NCBI GenBank assembly: GCA_001600415.1
Contig: BCJX01000001.1
Coordinates: 62,001-126,000, forward strand
Length of the DNA: 64,000 bases
Reading direction: 5' to 3'
Origin: Pascua guehoae
Lineage: Eukaryota; Basidiomycota; Tremellomycetes; Trichosporonales; Trichosporonaceae
Below, in pieces: positions 1 through 11,720 of the stretch (the first letter of the stretch is position 1; every line of letters begins with the position of its first letter). Under the pieces are notes generated by a model, which had not been told where the DNA came from, made no database searches, and saw only the letters and a list, made by a program, of their open reading frames with translations. Made by a program: the position numbers and the translations under genes.

Positions 1-761
1 GATCCGCGGGTCGTCTACAACACAAACGTCGTTAGCAACTACAATATCCTCCAGACATGTGTCAAGCTGGGGATCCATCGTGTCGTCCAGGCCAGCTCGG
101 TCAACGCGTATGGCCTGAGCTTTACACCACCGGGACACAAGATCTTTGAAGAGCTGCCCATGACTGAGGAATCGCCTGTGGTTCCTGTGAGTGTGACCAT
201 AATAGCATGTACACAGAGCATCTGCTGACTGTCCCACCAGGAGGATCCATATGCAACCTCCAAAGTGTGCGAATCTATGCTTGGGCACAGATCGGGGTGC
301 CCCCTTCCGTGGTATTGCTGACGATTCACAGCTGTTGCGAGATTCAGGCATCGGCCATGTGTCGATACTACCCCGACCTGCGTGTGGCTTCGCTTCGATT
401 CCACATGTGCCGCGATACGTACAAGTCGGCGTCTGCTGATGCGCGGGCACCGAGCCTATGGGGCTGGGTCTCGCTCGATGCCTGCGCCAGTGCTGCTTTG
501 CTGGGCGTGACGAGCGAAGGGTGGTCGGGGCACGAGATCTTCAACCTCGCTTCAAACGACATTTGCTGGGAAGGGGGAACCGACCCAGCTTCGAGGTTCA
601 ATGGCGAGCATCTCGACAGTCTGACACTGCTGGAAGCAGCTTGGAAAGGGCGGTACCTCAAGCTGGATCGGTCATGGTGGGAGGGACGGCCGCGGCGGGG
701 ATTCTGGGATTGCTCCAAGGCTGAGAATCTGCTTGGGTGGGAGCATGACGACAGCATCTGA
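1..761 (+). CDS. NAD-dependent epimerase/dehydratase family protein (5'-truncated)
   Basis: The C-terminal part of an extended short-chain dehydrogenase (sugar-nucleotide epimerase type) enters from the left edge. I read three exons, 1-186, 241-266 and 332-761, with introns 187-240 and 267-331 (GT...AG). The first exon shows the beta-strand and catalytic Ser region (VVQASSVNAYG). The second begins EDPYATSK, the YxxxK catalytic pair of this superfamily. The third continues EIQASAMCRYYPDLRVASLRFH, a typical substrate-domain segment, and ends SKAENLLGWEHDDSI before TGA. The Rossmann GxxGxxG motif must lie outside the window. Proteins of this type act on nucleotide sugars or similar NAD(P)-linked substrates in the cytosol; the substrate here cannot be told. 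The family is clear, the exact function is not. Confidence 0.85.
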
Positions 762-1594
762 GGTCGATCGTTTGGTTCTGCACTGTAGAGCTGGTATGTA
801 GAGCTTGAGAGCATGTGCATCTTTGTCTCGGCTGGCAGTCATGCCCAATCCCCGTCTCTCAGCAGATGAGTTGAAAGGGCACGCGACGGCAAGTTAGATT
901 CTCGACTGTTGAGTAGAACATAGCACTCACTGATGCCGAGTGAACAGTTACAGTCCGACGGCGCGCATAGACCATTGGATGAAGTGGCGTGGGGATGGAA
1001 AACATGGCAAGGAGGGCCTTGGGAGACAGGCAAGACGCAGGAAAGAGGCTGAAAGACCCATGGCCTGGGTATTGTTGTACCCGAGAGAGAGTGGCCGAGC
1101 ATGGGTTTCATATGGACCAGGCACAGGGGGTGGCGCTCTCTGCCGACAGAGCTCTTGACAGACTACCGACCCATGCGAGTCTGGCAAGCTGGCAAGCGAG
1201 CAAGCGACCTCTACAGGTCGTACACACCGCTGTGCTCGACAGAATCGGCACCGTCGCGAGTGGCGGGGCTCCGAGTGGCGTCGTGGCGGTGTTGATATCA
1301 GTCGGTGCGATGGGTGCTGGCCGTGGCAAAAGGCGATCAGTGCGCGAGTCGGCGTGGTGCTCGAGCATGCGAGCATTGGCTTTCAGCCACACGCAGCGCA
1401 TGGCATGGAGCTTTATACATAATGGATGGACTGCACGTATGCATGCATAGCGACACCCACAGCCACTCTTAGCAACAACAGCGACGCAGAGCGTTCAGAA
1501 CGACACAGCAGCAAGACCGCCACACCCCACCCACACACACGCACACACACACACACACCCATCCACACACACCCCCGAACCCAGCCCCATCGCC
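762..1594. other. Intergenic region, no convincing gene
   Basis: Several open frames overlap here, but none shows a recognisable domain, consistent codon use or plausible splice sites. The right part is A/C-rich and holds a CA microsatellite. Confidence 0.5.
1529..1572 (+). repeat. CA-rich microsatellite
   Basis: An imperfect (CA)n tract interrupted by CCC and CG. It lies just upstream of the candidate ATG at 1595. It could be a promoter-proximal or 5'UTR pyrimidine/CA tract; no function is shown. Confidence 0.8.
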
Positions 1595-2083
1595 ATGCCC
1601 TCCAACCCCACCCCCTCCCTCATGTCCGACGCCACAAAGGTCGCGACCCGACCCCCTAAGATGAACGCCGGACCACCATACTATGGCGAAAGGCCTGCGC
1701 ACGCGTTGCCGCCCCCCGAGGTGCCCCAGCGCGAGCCCGACGGCGTCGTCATTACCGCCAAGGGACCTAAGGGGTTCTTCCAGCGTCTGTGCGACAGGTC
1801 GGCATGGGCGCTGGGGACAGCTTGCCTCGCTCATCCACACTAGATCCACGGCACATGAACCCTTTGTGTCGACATGGTGCGGTGGGTGTTCCCCTCGCCA
1901 CCCACGGGCGGCGGCGCCGAGCCAGGCGGAGCGAGGTCCGCATCGCGCAGATTGCAAGGTGTACTTCGAGGTGGGCCGAGCCATACTCGATGTCGTACTC
2001 TAACGCATAGCAGGAAGGCGGCCAGAAAGCCCCTATCAGTCGTCGTGCCGGCTGAGATGGTTATAATTGGTATCGTGTCATGA
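1595..2083 (+). CDS. Doubtful small hypothetical protein
   Basis: An ATG in reasonable context opens a proline-rich frame (MPSNPTPSLMSDATKVATRP...) that ends in a more ordinary segment, DGVVITAKGPKGFFQRLCD. After that the frame degenerates. A GTCGGC donor near 1798 and a CGCAG acceptor near 1950 could join it to a short second exon ending at 2083, but other joins are possible. I recognise no domain. It could be a real short gene of about 80-120 residues, the remnant of one, or chance. The downstream neighbour is the transposon at 2145. Confidence 0.3.
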
Positions 2084-2144
2084 CAAGACGATGGAGAATA
2101 TGTACCTCTGTTCAACCGAGATGCTGTATCCAATGGCCTTTCTT

Positions 2145-2226
2145 GATGAAAACTTAAGACACCTACACCTGGTCGTTGTTGGCACCTACCACGTGACTTT
2201 ATCAGTACACCAAATTGACACGTCAT
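2145..2226 (+). repeat. Left terminal inverted repeat of the 501-bp element
   Basis: It matches the reverse complement of 2564-2645 at 80 of 82 positions. Both differences are C/T transitions. It contains CACGTG within CTACCACGTGAC. The repeat is preceded directly by CCTTTCTT. Confidence 0.93.
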
Positions 2227-2563
2227 GAAATCTGACACCGATTCGCTACACCTCCAACTTTGAAAACTAGTCAATTCACCAACATCCCCGAACTCAGTTT
2301 CCTGATGACCTGCTAAAGAAAACATGCAAACAGACACCACAGTGATGTAGAGCCGTGTCCAATGCATATAATAGAGCTATTAGATTGCCAAAAACTGCCC
2401 GGAATCACCGTCAATCTCCATTTCGGCCTCAACCGTTTCATCAAGATTGGTGCAGTCGTTGGTGAGATATGATATGACGTATGTGGCAAACGTCGAGCTG
2501 AGTTGCAATGAGAGGTGTGAACTTGAATCGTGGTTGTTTGTGTGCATGCGGAAGTAAATTTTA

Positions 2564-2645
2564 ATGACGTGTCAATTTGGTGTGCTGATAAAGTCACGTG
2601 GTAGGTGCCAACAACGACCGGGTGTAGGTGTCTTAAGTTTTCATC
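2564..2645 (-). repeat. Right terminal inverted repeat of the 501-bp element
   Basis: It is the inverted partner of 2145-2226 and is followed directly by the second CCTTTCTT copy of the target duplication. Confidence 0.93.
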
Positions 2646-2928
2646 CCTTTCTTTCAGTAGTCGAGTACCCGGGTATACATCGGGCAAATCATCGGCGATC
2701 AAAGTCACGTGATGTCGGATTTCGGTTAAAGTCGCTTTCCCGGACTGCTGCCTGAAGAGGCCGTCGGCACTGGGTGGAGCTTTCTGCTTGCCGCCTGCAG
2801 CCTGGGGCAGAGGTCGAGTAGCTTGCTGGGCATCGAGCCACAGCGGAGATGTTGCAACTACAGAATGCCGGATCCAGAATGCGGGGGCAGCTTTCACAGC
2901 ATCCCTCCATCGCCATCACCATAACCAT

Positions 2929-5733
2929 ATGAGTTCCCACTCTTCCGACCCCAACCGAGATAGTCCCTCGGATCAAGATGGTCCGTCGGCCCCAAAGCGC
3001 GCTCGGCGAAACGTTAAACATGTTTCCCGAGCATGTGACAGTTGTAAATCAAAGTCAGTTACCCCGGACGCATACTGATGAGTCGCGACAATGACTGATC
3101 CGAATGTAGGAAAACAAAGTGCGATGGTGTCCACCCAACCTGTGGTCCTTGCTCCGCCAAGAGCTGGACATGCACTTACACCAAGGCGGATGGCAGAAAG
3201 TGGGTCCACACTGTTGTTAGGTTATGGCATCTAAGACGTGCAGAAGCAAGGGCGGGAACTCTGGCCAACTACGAGATCGTATCGGCTCCCTTATCGACCT
3301 GCTCAGCTCCAAAACGGATCTACTTGTGTCTAGGACGCAGTCGCCGACGGCTGCGCGTCCACAGTCGCCATCATCGGTGTCCCAATCCCCATCGCAACCC
3401 CAACCACGTCAGTTATCTTTGGGAGCCGGCTTTCGTAGTGGCTGACGCCTTCCGCAGCCGCACCCCCTGTCGTAGAAGAGGCCGACGGGGGTGCGTACGA
3501 TTACCTCGAGCCCTCGTTCGACGACGGTCACATCACATCAACGTCGCTACCGAACGAGTCGCTCACACTGGTCAACTTGACTTCGTCACTGGATACATCA
3601 GCCCCGCCTGCCGCAATGGTCGAATCCTCCCCAAACAACGCCTCGGATAAATCACACAGCCCATTGATACCCGCTTCTCTGGGGTCGCAGGGCCACCAGG
3701 TCACACCCCTCGGTGATCGTCTCAAAGTGAGCAACCATCTTCAGCTGTCCCCTCCTCGCCGCTAACATGATGCCAGAGGTCCGACGCAGGGACGCTCATG
3801 CAATTCGGCCCAACCTCTCTGTGGTCGTACATTGGCGAGTCGAGTGGTGTCCAGTTTCCACCCACGCTGAGCGCACCCGATCTTCGCCCCGGCGACTGGA
3901 TCGACTGGGCTCGGCCTCTTCCATCAGAGCTCAACATTTCCAAATCTGTGCACGACGCGGCTCTGGCGTGCTTTGCCGCTTACTATGCACCATGGTTCAT
4001 GATCGTCGACATACCTGCCTTCTTGCGCGACCTCGAGGTATGTAACCTCGTTACAAGAATACCTCGTCCGACGCCCTCACCATCTCGCACACCGTCATAC
4101 TCGCCACTATTGCACAACTGCGCACTCTACATGGGCCTTCATATCGGGCGTGAAGAGTGGTGGGAGACAATCGAGTCGTTTGATGCCGTCATGGACAAGC
4201 ACTGTGCCGGGCTGATTATGAATGAGACCGAGGACCCCAGTATGAGTACTCCTCAGGCCTTGGCGCTCTACGCTTCGTGAGTGGTTCCATGGTACAGTAT
4301 GGCTAACAGGATACTCAGATGCTTGAATGTGCGCAAGGACAAGTCCGCGAGAAACACAGGCTACATCTACTTTGGTATGGCGTTCGCGGCAGTGCAGGCT
4401 GTAAGTGGAACCCCAAAGACCTCGCTAACAAGTGTGCAGCTAGGCGTCAATTTAAACGTTCGTGCCGGCAACATTATGGAGCTGACGTCCCTAGTGTGAC
4501 GACCTCGTGGACAGCGGACAGATGACAGGCGAGGAGCGAGATCTACGTAATGCGTGCTTCTGGACCATTTTTCAGCAAGACGTGGTGAGTGCTGCTCCGC
4601 GACTTGATGTGTGTACTAACGTCCAGCTTCGCGCAATTGCAGCAGGCCGCCCACCGATGTTAGGTCAGCACATCGATGTGGCTTTTCCAAGAATCGACCC
4701 TACTGTCGACGAAATCTCCTGGTACTCTGCTAGCCGACAGAAGATGTCTTCAGTTAGTGGAAGAAAGAGTATGCGCTCTACCGTGTTCCACTGGTCGACG
4801 AGACTACACTGCCTCCTTCGCAAGGTCATTGAGACGACCTTGTGAGTTCTCCTGCCAGCGATATTCGCCTCGTCACTGCTAATGACAGGTTCTCGCCCAA
4901 TGGCGATGTCGCAAACCGCGATGCACGCGTTGTTACCATTGCGACCGAGCTCGAGACGTGGCATCGCGAGCAGCCTTTCCCCCATCCATCGAGGTACCCG
5001 CTCCCACATCTGCTCGTCATGCACATGATGTATCATCTTACCCAGATCTACCTCTTCCGACCATTCTACCGCGCCGAGCTCGACATCAACCCCCCTCCGG
5101 CTCAACGGTGTGACCAGGCCGCTGCGATGTGCGCCGACCTTCTCAAAGTAGGTACAGACACATCGATTCTATGAGGAAGAATTAACCCGGCTACAGGTCT
5201 ACGCTGCCGAGCATGGGCTGCGCAACGGCCCTGCGACATTGAGTACGTCGTGCATCTCCATGCCTGGCACTTGACTAAACCTTCAGTTCCCATTGTATTT
5301 GCAAGCGCCACTGTCCATCTACTTGCCTTGCTCTCGCAATCCGGGCCGACAGAGTCCCAACCTCAGCTTGACAGCTTTAACGAATCGGTAAGCAGTGATT
5401 GGTGTTGGCTGGGCGAAGCTGACTCGACAGGTTCAGTTCATGGGCGAACTCGGTAAGTGCCGCAGTAGGACACCACAGCCAGCATTCTACTAACTATCAC
5501 CAGCGCAAACCTGGATCGAGGCTCGTCGAGGGCTACAGGTGCTCAACACGCTACAGGCCGAGTGGCCACCCTACCGAGAGACCACGACCGCCGCCAACGA
5601 GCAGAATACCGCCAGCGCAGAGCTAGACTTTTCCGCCGAACTGCCAAGGGAATTGCACGAATGGCTTCTTGGGACGACGTACTATGATATTCTACACGCA
5701 AGTAATGTTCTCGGTCCAAACATCACATTGTAG
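2929..5733 (+). CDS. Zn(II)2Cys6 transcription factor with fungal-specific TF domain
   Basis: A nuclear DNA-binding regulator. The ATG at 2929 opens a basic N-terminus (PKRARRNVKHVSRACDSCKSK). An intron at about 3051-3109 splits the zinc cluster; after joining, the six cysteines are spaced C-x2-C-x6-C-x6-C-x2-C-x6-C (CDSC, C, C, GPC, WTC), the canonical binuclear cluster. A Ser/Gln/Pro-rich linker follows (about 3330-3450). Then comes a fungal-specific TF middle region (PF04082-like), with LWSYIGESSG, a WFMIVD segment, RNTGYIYFGMAFAAVQ and ACFWTIFQQD, then AGRPPMLG. Many short introns interrupt it. The last exon ends LHASNVLGPNITL, then TAG. The target genes are unknown; the nearest downstream gene is 5-oxoprolinase. 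Family call is firm; exon detail is approximate. Confidence 0.85.
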
Positions 5734-6244
5734 CAAGAGCCCTTGGAATAATGAAATGTTGTACAATTTCTCAAAAGCAGATGTACAGGATACTACACTT
5801 GCAGTGGTGACATCCACACGTACTCGCGAAAAGGAGGATCTGGACGCCAAGTTTAGGAGCTGGGACTTGCTTGTGATAACACGGTGAGCCATTCCCAGCC
5901 AGGAGCACGTTCTCACATGCTGACGTTGCGCGGCTGGCTGGATCAATATCTCGGGTTTGCCCACTTCCGAAAATCCGACGTTCCTCAATCCTCCAACCCC
6001 AACACATCAACAACCCCCTGGATGTGAAGCGGATTTCCTCAGCCCGATGGCTTCTTGACCACACATGCAGGACACGTACTTCGGAGGTGACATGCCTGCA
6101 AGTTCCCGTACGCCTGCTCCCGCTCTTTGCCGCTGTTCACCGTGGTCGTACCACTTGTGCTCTAATATTAAGCACCTGCCACAACGATTCCTCCGTCATC
6201 ATTGCCTCTAGCTTCCTTTGCTCACCTTTCAAGCCTGTCCCGCC
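5734..6244. other. Intergenic region / 5-oxoprolinase promoter
   Basis: It has no supported gene. The right part is pyrimidine-rich (CTAGCTTCCTTTGCTCACC...), as expected for a fungal core promoter and 5'UTR ahead of the ATG at 6245. Confidence 0.5.
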
Positions 6245-9200
6245 ATGCCAGTAGCAACACACCCTGTCGACAAGGTCAAGATATGTATCGACCGTGGTGG
6301 AACGTTCTGTGTAAGCGTCTCGGGCAGAGTTGGTGTGAGCGCCTCTGACTGCAACAGGATGTCATCGCAAGGAGCGAGAAGAAGGGCGATTACCTCGTCA
6401 AGCTCCTGTCCGTGGACCCCAACAAGTGTGTTTATGACAGTACCGGCAATGCAAACGTCGAACTGACACTATTTCAGCTACCCCGATGCACCAAGAGAAG
6501 GCGTGCGCAGGGTTCTGGAGTGGTTCACTGGCAAGTCCATTCCGCGGGACCAGCCGTTAGATACCGCCAGCATTGAGTATCTGCGCATGGGCACAACTGT
6601 AGCGTGCGTCTCTAGATCCAGCACCCAAGCACACCGCTGATAGCCAAAAGTACGAATGCCCTCCTGGAGCGAAAGGGTGAACAGGTGGCCTTGGTAACCA
6701 CCAAGGGGTTCAAGGACGCGCTGGAGATTGGTACCCAGACACGACCCCACCTGTTCCAGCTAGCCATCAAGAAGGTTCGTAAACTGAAACCTTGTGGCGA
6801 TCTAACATACTAGCCCGACGTCCTGTACACCAAGGTTATTGAGGTATCGGAGCGCGTGGCGCCCGAGTGGGATGACTTTGGAGAGGGCGAATCTGCACCA
6901 GAAGAGTACCTCAGCGTCGGCGAAGAGGTCACGGGCGTGAATGGAGCCAAGATGAGGCTGCTGGAGCCCCTGGGTGAGTCCAAGAGGTCTCCAGTTTTCT
7001 TTCAGGACGCTCACCCAGGTCTACAGACGAAGACGACGCTGAGCGCAGCTTGCAGAAACTGTACGATGAGGGGTACCGCTCCATTGCCATTGTTCTAGTC
7101 CACTCGTATCTCTACCCGGCCCACGAGCAGAAACTCGAGGCAATTGCGCGCAAGATTGGCTTCCCTCACATTTCCACCTCGTCGAGCCTCCAGGCCATGA
7201 TCAACCTGGTATCACGCGGAGGCTCAGCCACGGCTGACGCTTACCTTACTCCCGAGGTCCGGCGATACCTCGACGGTTTTGCCAAGGGATTTGTCAATGG
7301 CCTCAATGACCAGTCCTGCCGCGTATCCTTCATGCAGAGCGACGGGGCACTTTGCGACCACCGCTCATTCACGGGTCTCAAGGCGATTCTGTGTAAGTGC
7401 AATCGAGTATCCACAGGAGACATGCCTGACACGCCGTAGCTGGGCCCGCTGGCGGCGTCGTCGGGTTTGCAAAGACCTCGTACGACCCGCTGGACGGCTC
7501 CCCCGTGGTCGGTTTCGACATGGGTGGGACGGTGAGTGGTTTTGGGCTTGCTGGGTGATGCTGACAGTTTCAAGTCGACGGATGTATCCCGTTTTGGAGG
7601 TGCTTATGAACACGTTTTCGAGACTACGACGGCCGGTGTCACAATCCAGACTCCCCAGCTAGACATCAACACTGTGGCCGCTGGTGGCGGTTCCATTCTG
7701 TTCTACCGCAACGGCCTCCTTGCAGTTGGGCCAGAGTCTGCGGGTGCTCACCCAGGACCTGCCTGTTACCGGTAAGGATTCCATCTACCAGCCTGGACGC
7801 TGACGTATTTAGCAAGGGTGGGCCCCTGACAGTCACCGATGCCAACGTCTTCTTGGGTCGCATCCACATCGACTCATTCCCTCACAGTGAGTCACACCAT
7901 AGTTGACTGTGCTGATATCTAGTCTTCGGTCCTACCGAGGACATGCCCCTCGACTACGACATTGTCAAGCAAAAGTTTACCGAGCTTGCAGACAGGATTA
8001 ACAAGGAGAATGGCAGTGTCCTTACTCCCGCTCAGGTTGCTTCAGGCTTCATCGACGTCGCCAACACGTCCATGGCCCGTCCCATCCGCGCCCTTACCGA
8101 GCAGCGGGGTTTCCGCACCGGCGACCACATCCTTGCCTGCTTTGGGGGCGCCGGTGGCCAGCACGCCACCGCCCTCGCCCGTGTAATGGGGATGCACACT
8201 GTCATTGTTCACAAGTGAGTTCCCCATTTAAACGACTACTAACTTGCAGGTACTCGTCTCTGCTGTCGGCGTTTGGCATGGCCCTCGCCGACCTGGCCAC
8301 GGACATCTCGGAGCCCTTCCACGCCGTTTACGACGCCGAGATGAAGGACGCTCTCAACAAGCGTTTCGAGTCCCTGCGAGAGACTGGCCGTGAGCAGCTC
8401 CTTGCCCAGGGAGTTTCCGAATCTTCCATCCGGTACGAGCACTATCTCAACCTCCGGTACCGCGGTTCCGACACGCGCATCATGGTGCCAGAGCCAAAGT
8501 CGGGCGACTATGGGGCAGCATTCGAAGCGATGCACAAGCGCGAATTTGCCTTCAACCTCGACGCACCGATCGACATTGAGAATGTGCGTGTCCGCACTAT
8601 CGGATTGGGCGAGCAGCAAGAGGACACTTCGCCTTTCGTCACCGACCTCAAGACCCTTCCAAAGGTGCCAGTCGCCAAGGATGCCCACTTCTCTACAAAC
8701 GAAATCTTCTTTGACGAGGAAGACAAGTTTGTCACTGCCCCACTCTACCGCCTCGACGCTTTGGCTCCTGGGACAGTGATCAAGGGACCTGGTGTCCTCC
8801 TGGACAACACGCAGACGATTCTCTTGCACCCTCAGAACGTGGCAACCATTCTTACCAACTGCGTCCAGTGAGCACCTGGGTATCCCCCTTGTGACAAATC
8901 AGACTAACCGTTTCAGCATCGATGTGGGACTGGCCGCACGTACAGAACTGGACCCCTCGTTGGTGGATCCTGTCCAACTGTCCATCTTTTCGCACCGCTT
9001 CATGGGCATTGCCGAGCAGATGGGCCGTGCTCTCCAAAAGACGGCCATGTCAGTCATGATCAAGGAGCGTCTCGACTTTAGCTGTGCCATCTTTGGCCCC
9101 GATGGCCGTCTTGTCGCCAACGCTCCCAATGTCCCCGTCCACCTTGGCAGTATGCAGTACGCTGTCGAGTTCCAGGCCGAGCGTCGTAAAGGCCAGCTCC

Positions 9201-10940
9201 GCCCTGGTGATATTCTGGTTTCAAACCGGCCCGCGGCTGGTGGCACCCACCTCCCTGACATTACTGTAAGTCTGACGCGCGTGGCCCTGCTTGAGGAGCT
9301 GACACGCTCTAGGTCATTCAGCCCGTCTTTGAGAGTGGTTCCGACACAGACATTGTCTTCTGGGTAGCTTCACGTGGCCACCATGGAGATATCGGTGGCC
9401 TGCAGGGCCAGTCGATGCACCCCGAAGCTGTCGAGTCTTGGCAGGAAGGAGCGTCTATCGAGTCAACCTACCTCGTCCGGGATGGCGAGTTTGATCTCCA
9501 AACCATCACCGACATCTTCACGGCCGCCGGCAATTATCCCGACTGCCTCGCCTCTCGTCAGCTGGACGTCAACATCTCCGACCTCAAGGCACAGTGTTCA
9601 GCATGTGCAGTCGGGTCAGCTCAGATCCAGGACCTTTTCAAAGAGTGGGTGCATCCGTTTTGTCGAGACCTGCCTGCTGACCTATCAGGTACGGCAAGGA
9701 TGTTGTTCAGCTCTACATGGGGGCCATCCGCTACAACGCCGAGGTTGCCGTGCGCAGTTTCCTCAAGGAACTGCCTCGCACAACGCTCATCGCGGAGGAC
9801 TACCTCGGTGAGCACAAGCGTTATGGAGATGACTCTAACCATCGCAGATGACGGCTCCATACTCCGTCTCCGGATCGACGTCGACAAGGAGGACGGCTCA
9901 GCCTCGTTTGATTTCACTGGCACCACCATCGAGTCGTACTCCAACCTCAACGCCCCGCCGGCCATCACTCGCTCGGCCATCATCTACTGCCTGCGTACAC
10001 TAATTGGCACCGACATGCCGCTGAACGCTGGCGTCCTCGCGCCCATCGACCTTACGATACCAGAGAACTCTATCCTCTCGCCCAGCGAGCACGCGGCCGT
10101 GTGCTCTGGGAATACCGAGACCTCGCAGCGCATTGTCGACGTCATCTTCAAGGCTTTTGAGGCGACTGCCGCTGGACAGGGGGGCATGAACATGACGGGC
10201 TTCGATTACAAGAACTACTACTACGGCGAGACGATCTGTGGTGGCGCGGGAGCGGGGCCGACCTGGGCTGGGCAGTCGGCCGTGCACGTCAATGTAAGTG
10301 GATCTGTTCTATTTGGTCAGGTTGTCATCTCTGACCACGCCAGATGACAAACACACGCATCGGCGACGTCGAGATTGTCGAAAAGCGCTTCCCCGTTCTC
10401 CTCAAGGAATTCTCCATCCGCCGCGGCTCGGGTGGCAAGGGGAGGAATAATGGCGGCGACGGTGTTCACCGCCAATACCAAGCCCGCGTCGATATGAGGG
10501 TGAGTGGACCTGTCATAGTTGATCCGTTCACTGACACTCCTCCCAGGCATCGCTCAACGGCGAGCGCCGCATCACCCAGCCTTATGGGATGCATGGCGGC
10601 CAGCCCGGCGAGCGCGGGTGCAACTACTGGCTTCGCAAGTCGGCTGTGCCGGGCACGCCAGACCGCAAGGTCAAACTCAAGCCCGCAGCGGCCTTCAAGT
10701 GAGTGGGAATGAGCTCAAGGGACCGGAGCGTCACTGACACGATACAGCATGAAGGCAGGAGACTCGGTCATCATCCACACGCCCGGCGGTGGTGGGTATG
10801 GCTCCAAGAGCGAGAATGGGATGGCCAACGGCCATGCCAGTTCTCTCATTCCCAACGGGCACATGCCGGCGCATCAGCCGCACCAGCGTGCAAATGGCAG
10901 CATTGCAGAGTTCCAGTCGATGCAGGAGACGGGTAACTGA
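6245..10940 (+). CDS. OXP1: 5-oxoprolinase (ATP-hydrolysing)
   Basis: It hydrolyses 5-oxo-L-proline to L-glutamate with ATP in the cytosol, closing the gamma-glutamyl/glutathione cycle. The spliced product is about 1,270 residues, the usual eukaryotic length. It has the three expected parts in order. An N-terminal hydantoinase/oxoprolinase domain starts [19 protein letters not shown]. The HyuA-like domain holds [26 protein letters not shown] and [10 protein letters not shown]. The HyuB-like domain starts [13 protein letters not shown] and holds [26 protein letters not shown], and NGGDG...TPGGGGYG near the end. More than ten small introns interrupt it; the first two are about 6304-6358 and 6426-6478. 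The start at 6245 places the first conserved strand about ten residues in. The C-terminal 45 residues are a non-conserved His/Asn/Gln-rich tail. All key motifs look intact. Confidence 0.95.
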
Positions 10941-11720
10941 TCAAGAACGGATATTTGGGAGTAGACAGTATCAAGTAGAATGTGCAGATGGAATGCAGGA
11001 CATGTTTCTTGGACTTATTTTTTGGGGGTACAATGGTGTAGCGGCCGTGAATTCCAGCAGGCGCCCACAGAACGTCAATATTCCCTTCACCTATCTTCAC
11101 AATCCCCTACTGGACACAGACGAGGCCGCCATCACCATTGTGAGCTAGTTGCTTAGACATCGAGGGAGAATGGCCCCAATTGCCACCCAGTATCTGTCTG
11201 GTCATCCATGCGCGTCCCTCACTTTTTCGACTGCTCTGTGGATCTGCCATTGTGTTTTGCATGCCCTTGTTCTCGCTGCAACTCCTACCACCCACTCCAT
11301 GCGACTCCCCGCACCTAGTTTCCACCCCAGTCAGAATCCGGATTTTGGTCGGATTTCAAGAACCCGCGACATCTGTGGCGGAGATGGCCGTCGTTTGGGC
11401 AGCAATTCCGACACACCTCCATCACAGAATCAGTAATACGTCAGGTGGTTCCTTTGGGCGGCTAGCTGTTGCTCGTGTCGGGGAGTTGCAATCTTGCCGC
11501 CCAAACGACCAAGACGCTGTCAAATGGCTGTTTGGTGTTGGCCGCTGTCCCCACTGCGTCACCCGTTCAGCCTGATCAGGCGGCCAGTCGACGGGCCTAC
11601 GGGTATGCTCGTCCCACTGGGTTGAGCTTGATAATGGGTCGTTGCTGTGGCTTCCATACAAAGACTAACGTTGACACTGATCTCTCTCCCACCCACCCTA
11701 GCAACTAACCCATTGGCACC
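10941..11720. other. Intergenic region
   Basis: I see no gene, RNA or repeat. It serves as the 3' end of the 5-oxoprolinase gene and the promoter of the aldolase. The last 40 bases are a CT-rich leader (CTGATCTCTCTCCCACCCACCC). Confidence 0.5.

Larger units (their letters stand above)
2145..2645. mobile_element. Non-autonomous DNA transposon (MITE-like, hAT-like target duplication)
   Basis: A 501-bp element bounded by near-perfect 82-bp terminal inverted repeats (2145-2226 and 2564-2645, two mismatches). It is flanked on both sides by the identical 8-bp direct repeat CCTTTCTT (2137-2144 and 2646-2653). The ends read GATGAAAACTTAAG... and its complement. The 337-bp interior has no transposase-like frame, so the element would depend on a transposase supplied in trans. 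Eight-bp target duplications are typical of hAT elements, though Merlin and P types also make 8-9 bp. The long repeats are more MITE- or MULE-like, so superfamily assignment is inference. The intact target duplication and 98% repeat identity suggest a recent insertion. Confidence 0.9.

Noticed and set aside
1501..1580. Possible CRISPR or satellite array from the CA-rich stretch
   Set aside because: It is a simple dinucleotide microsatellite with no spacers.
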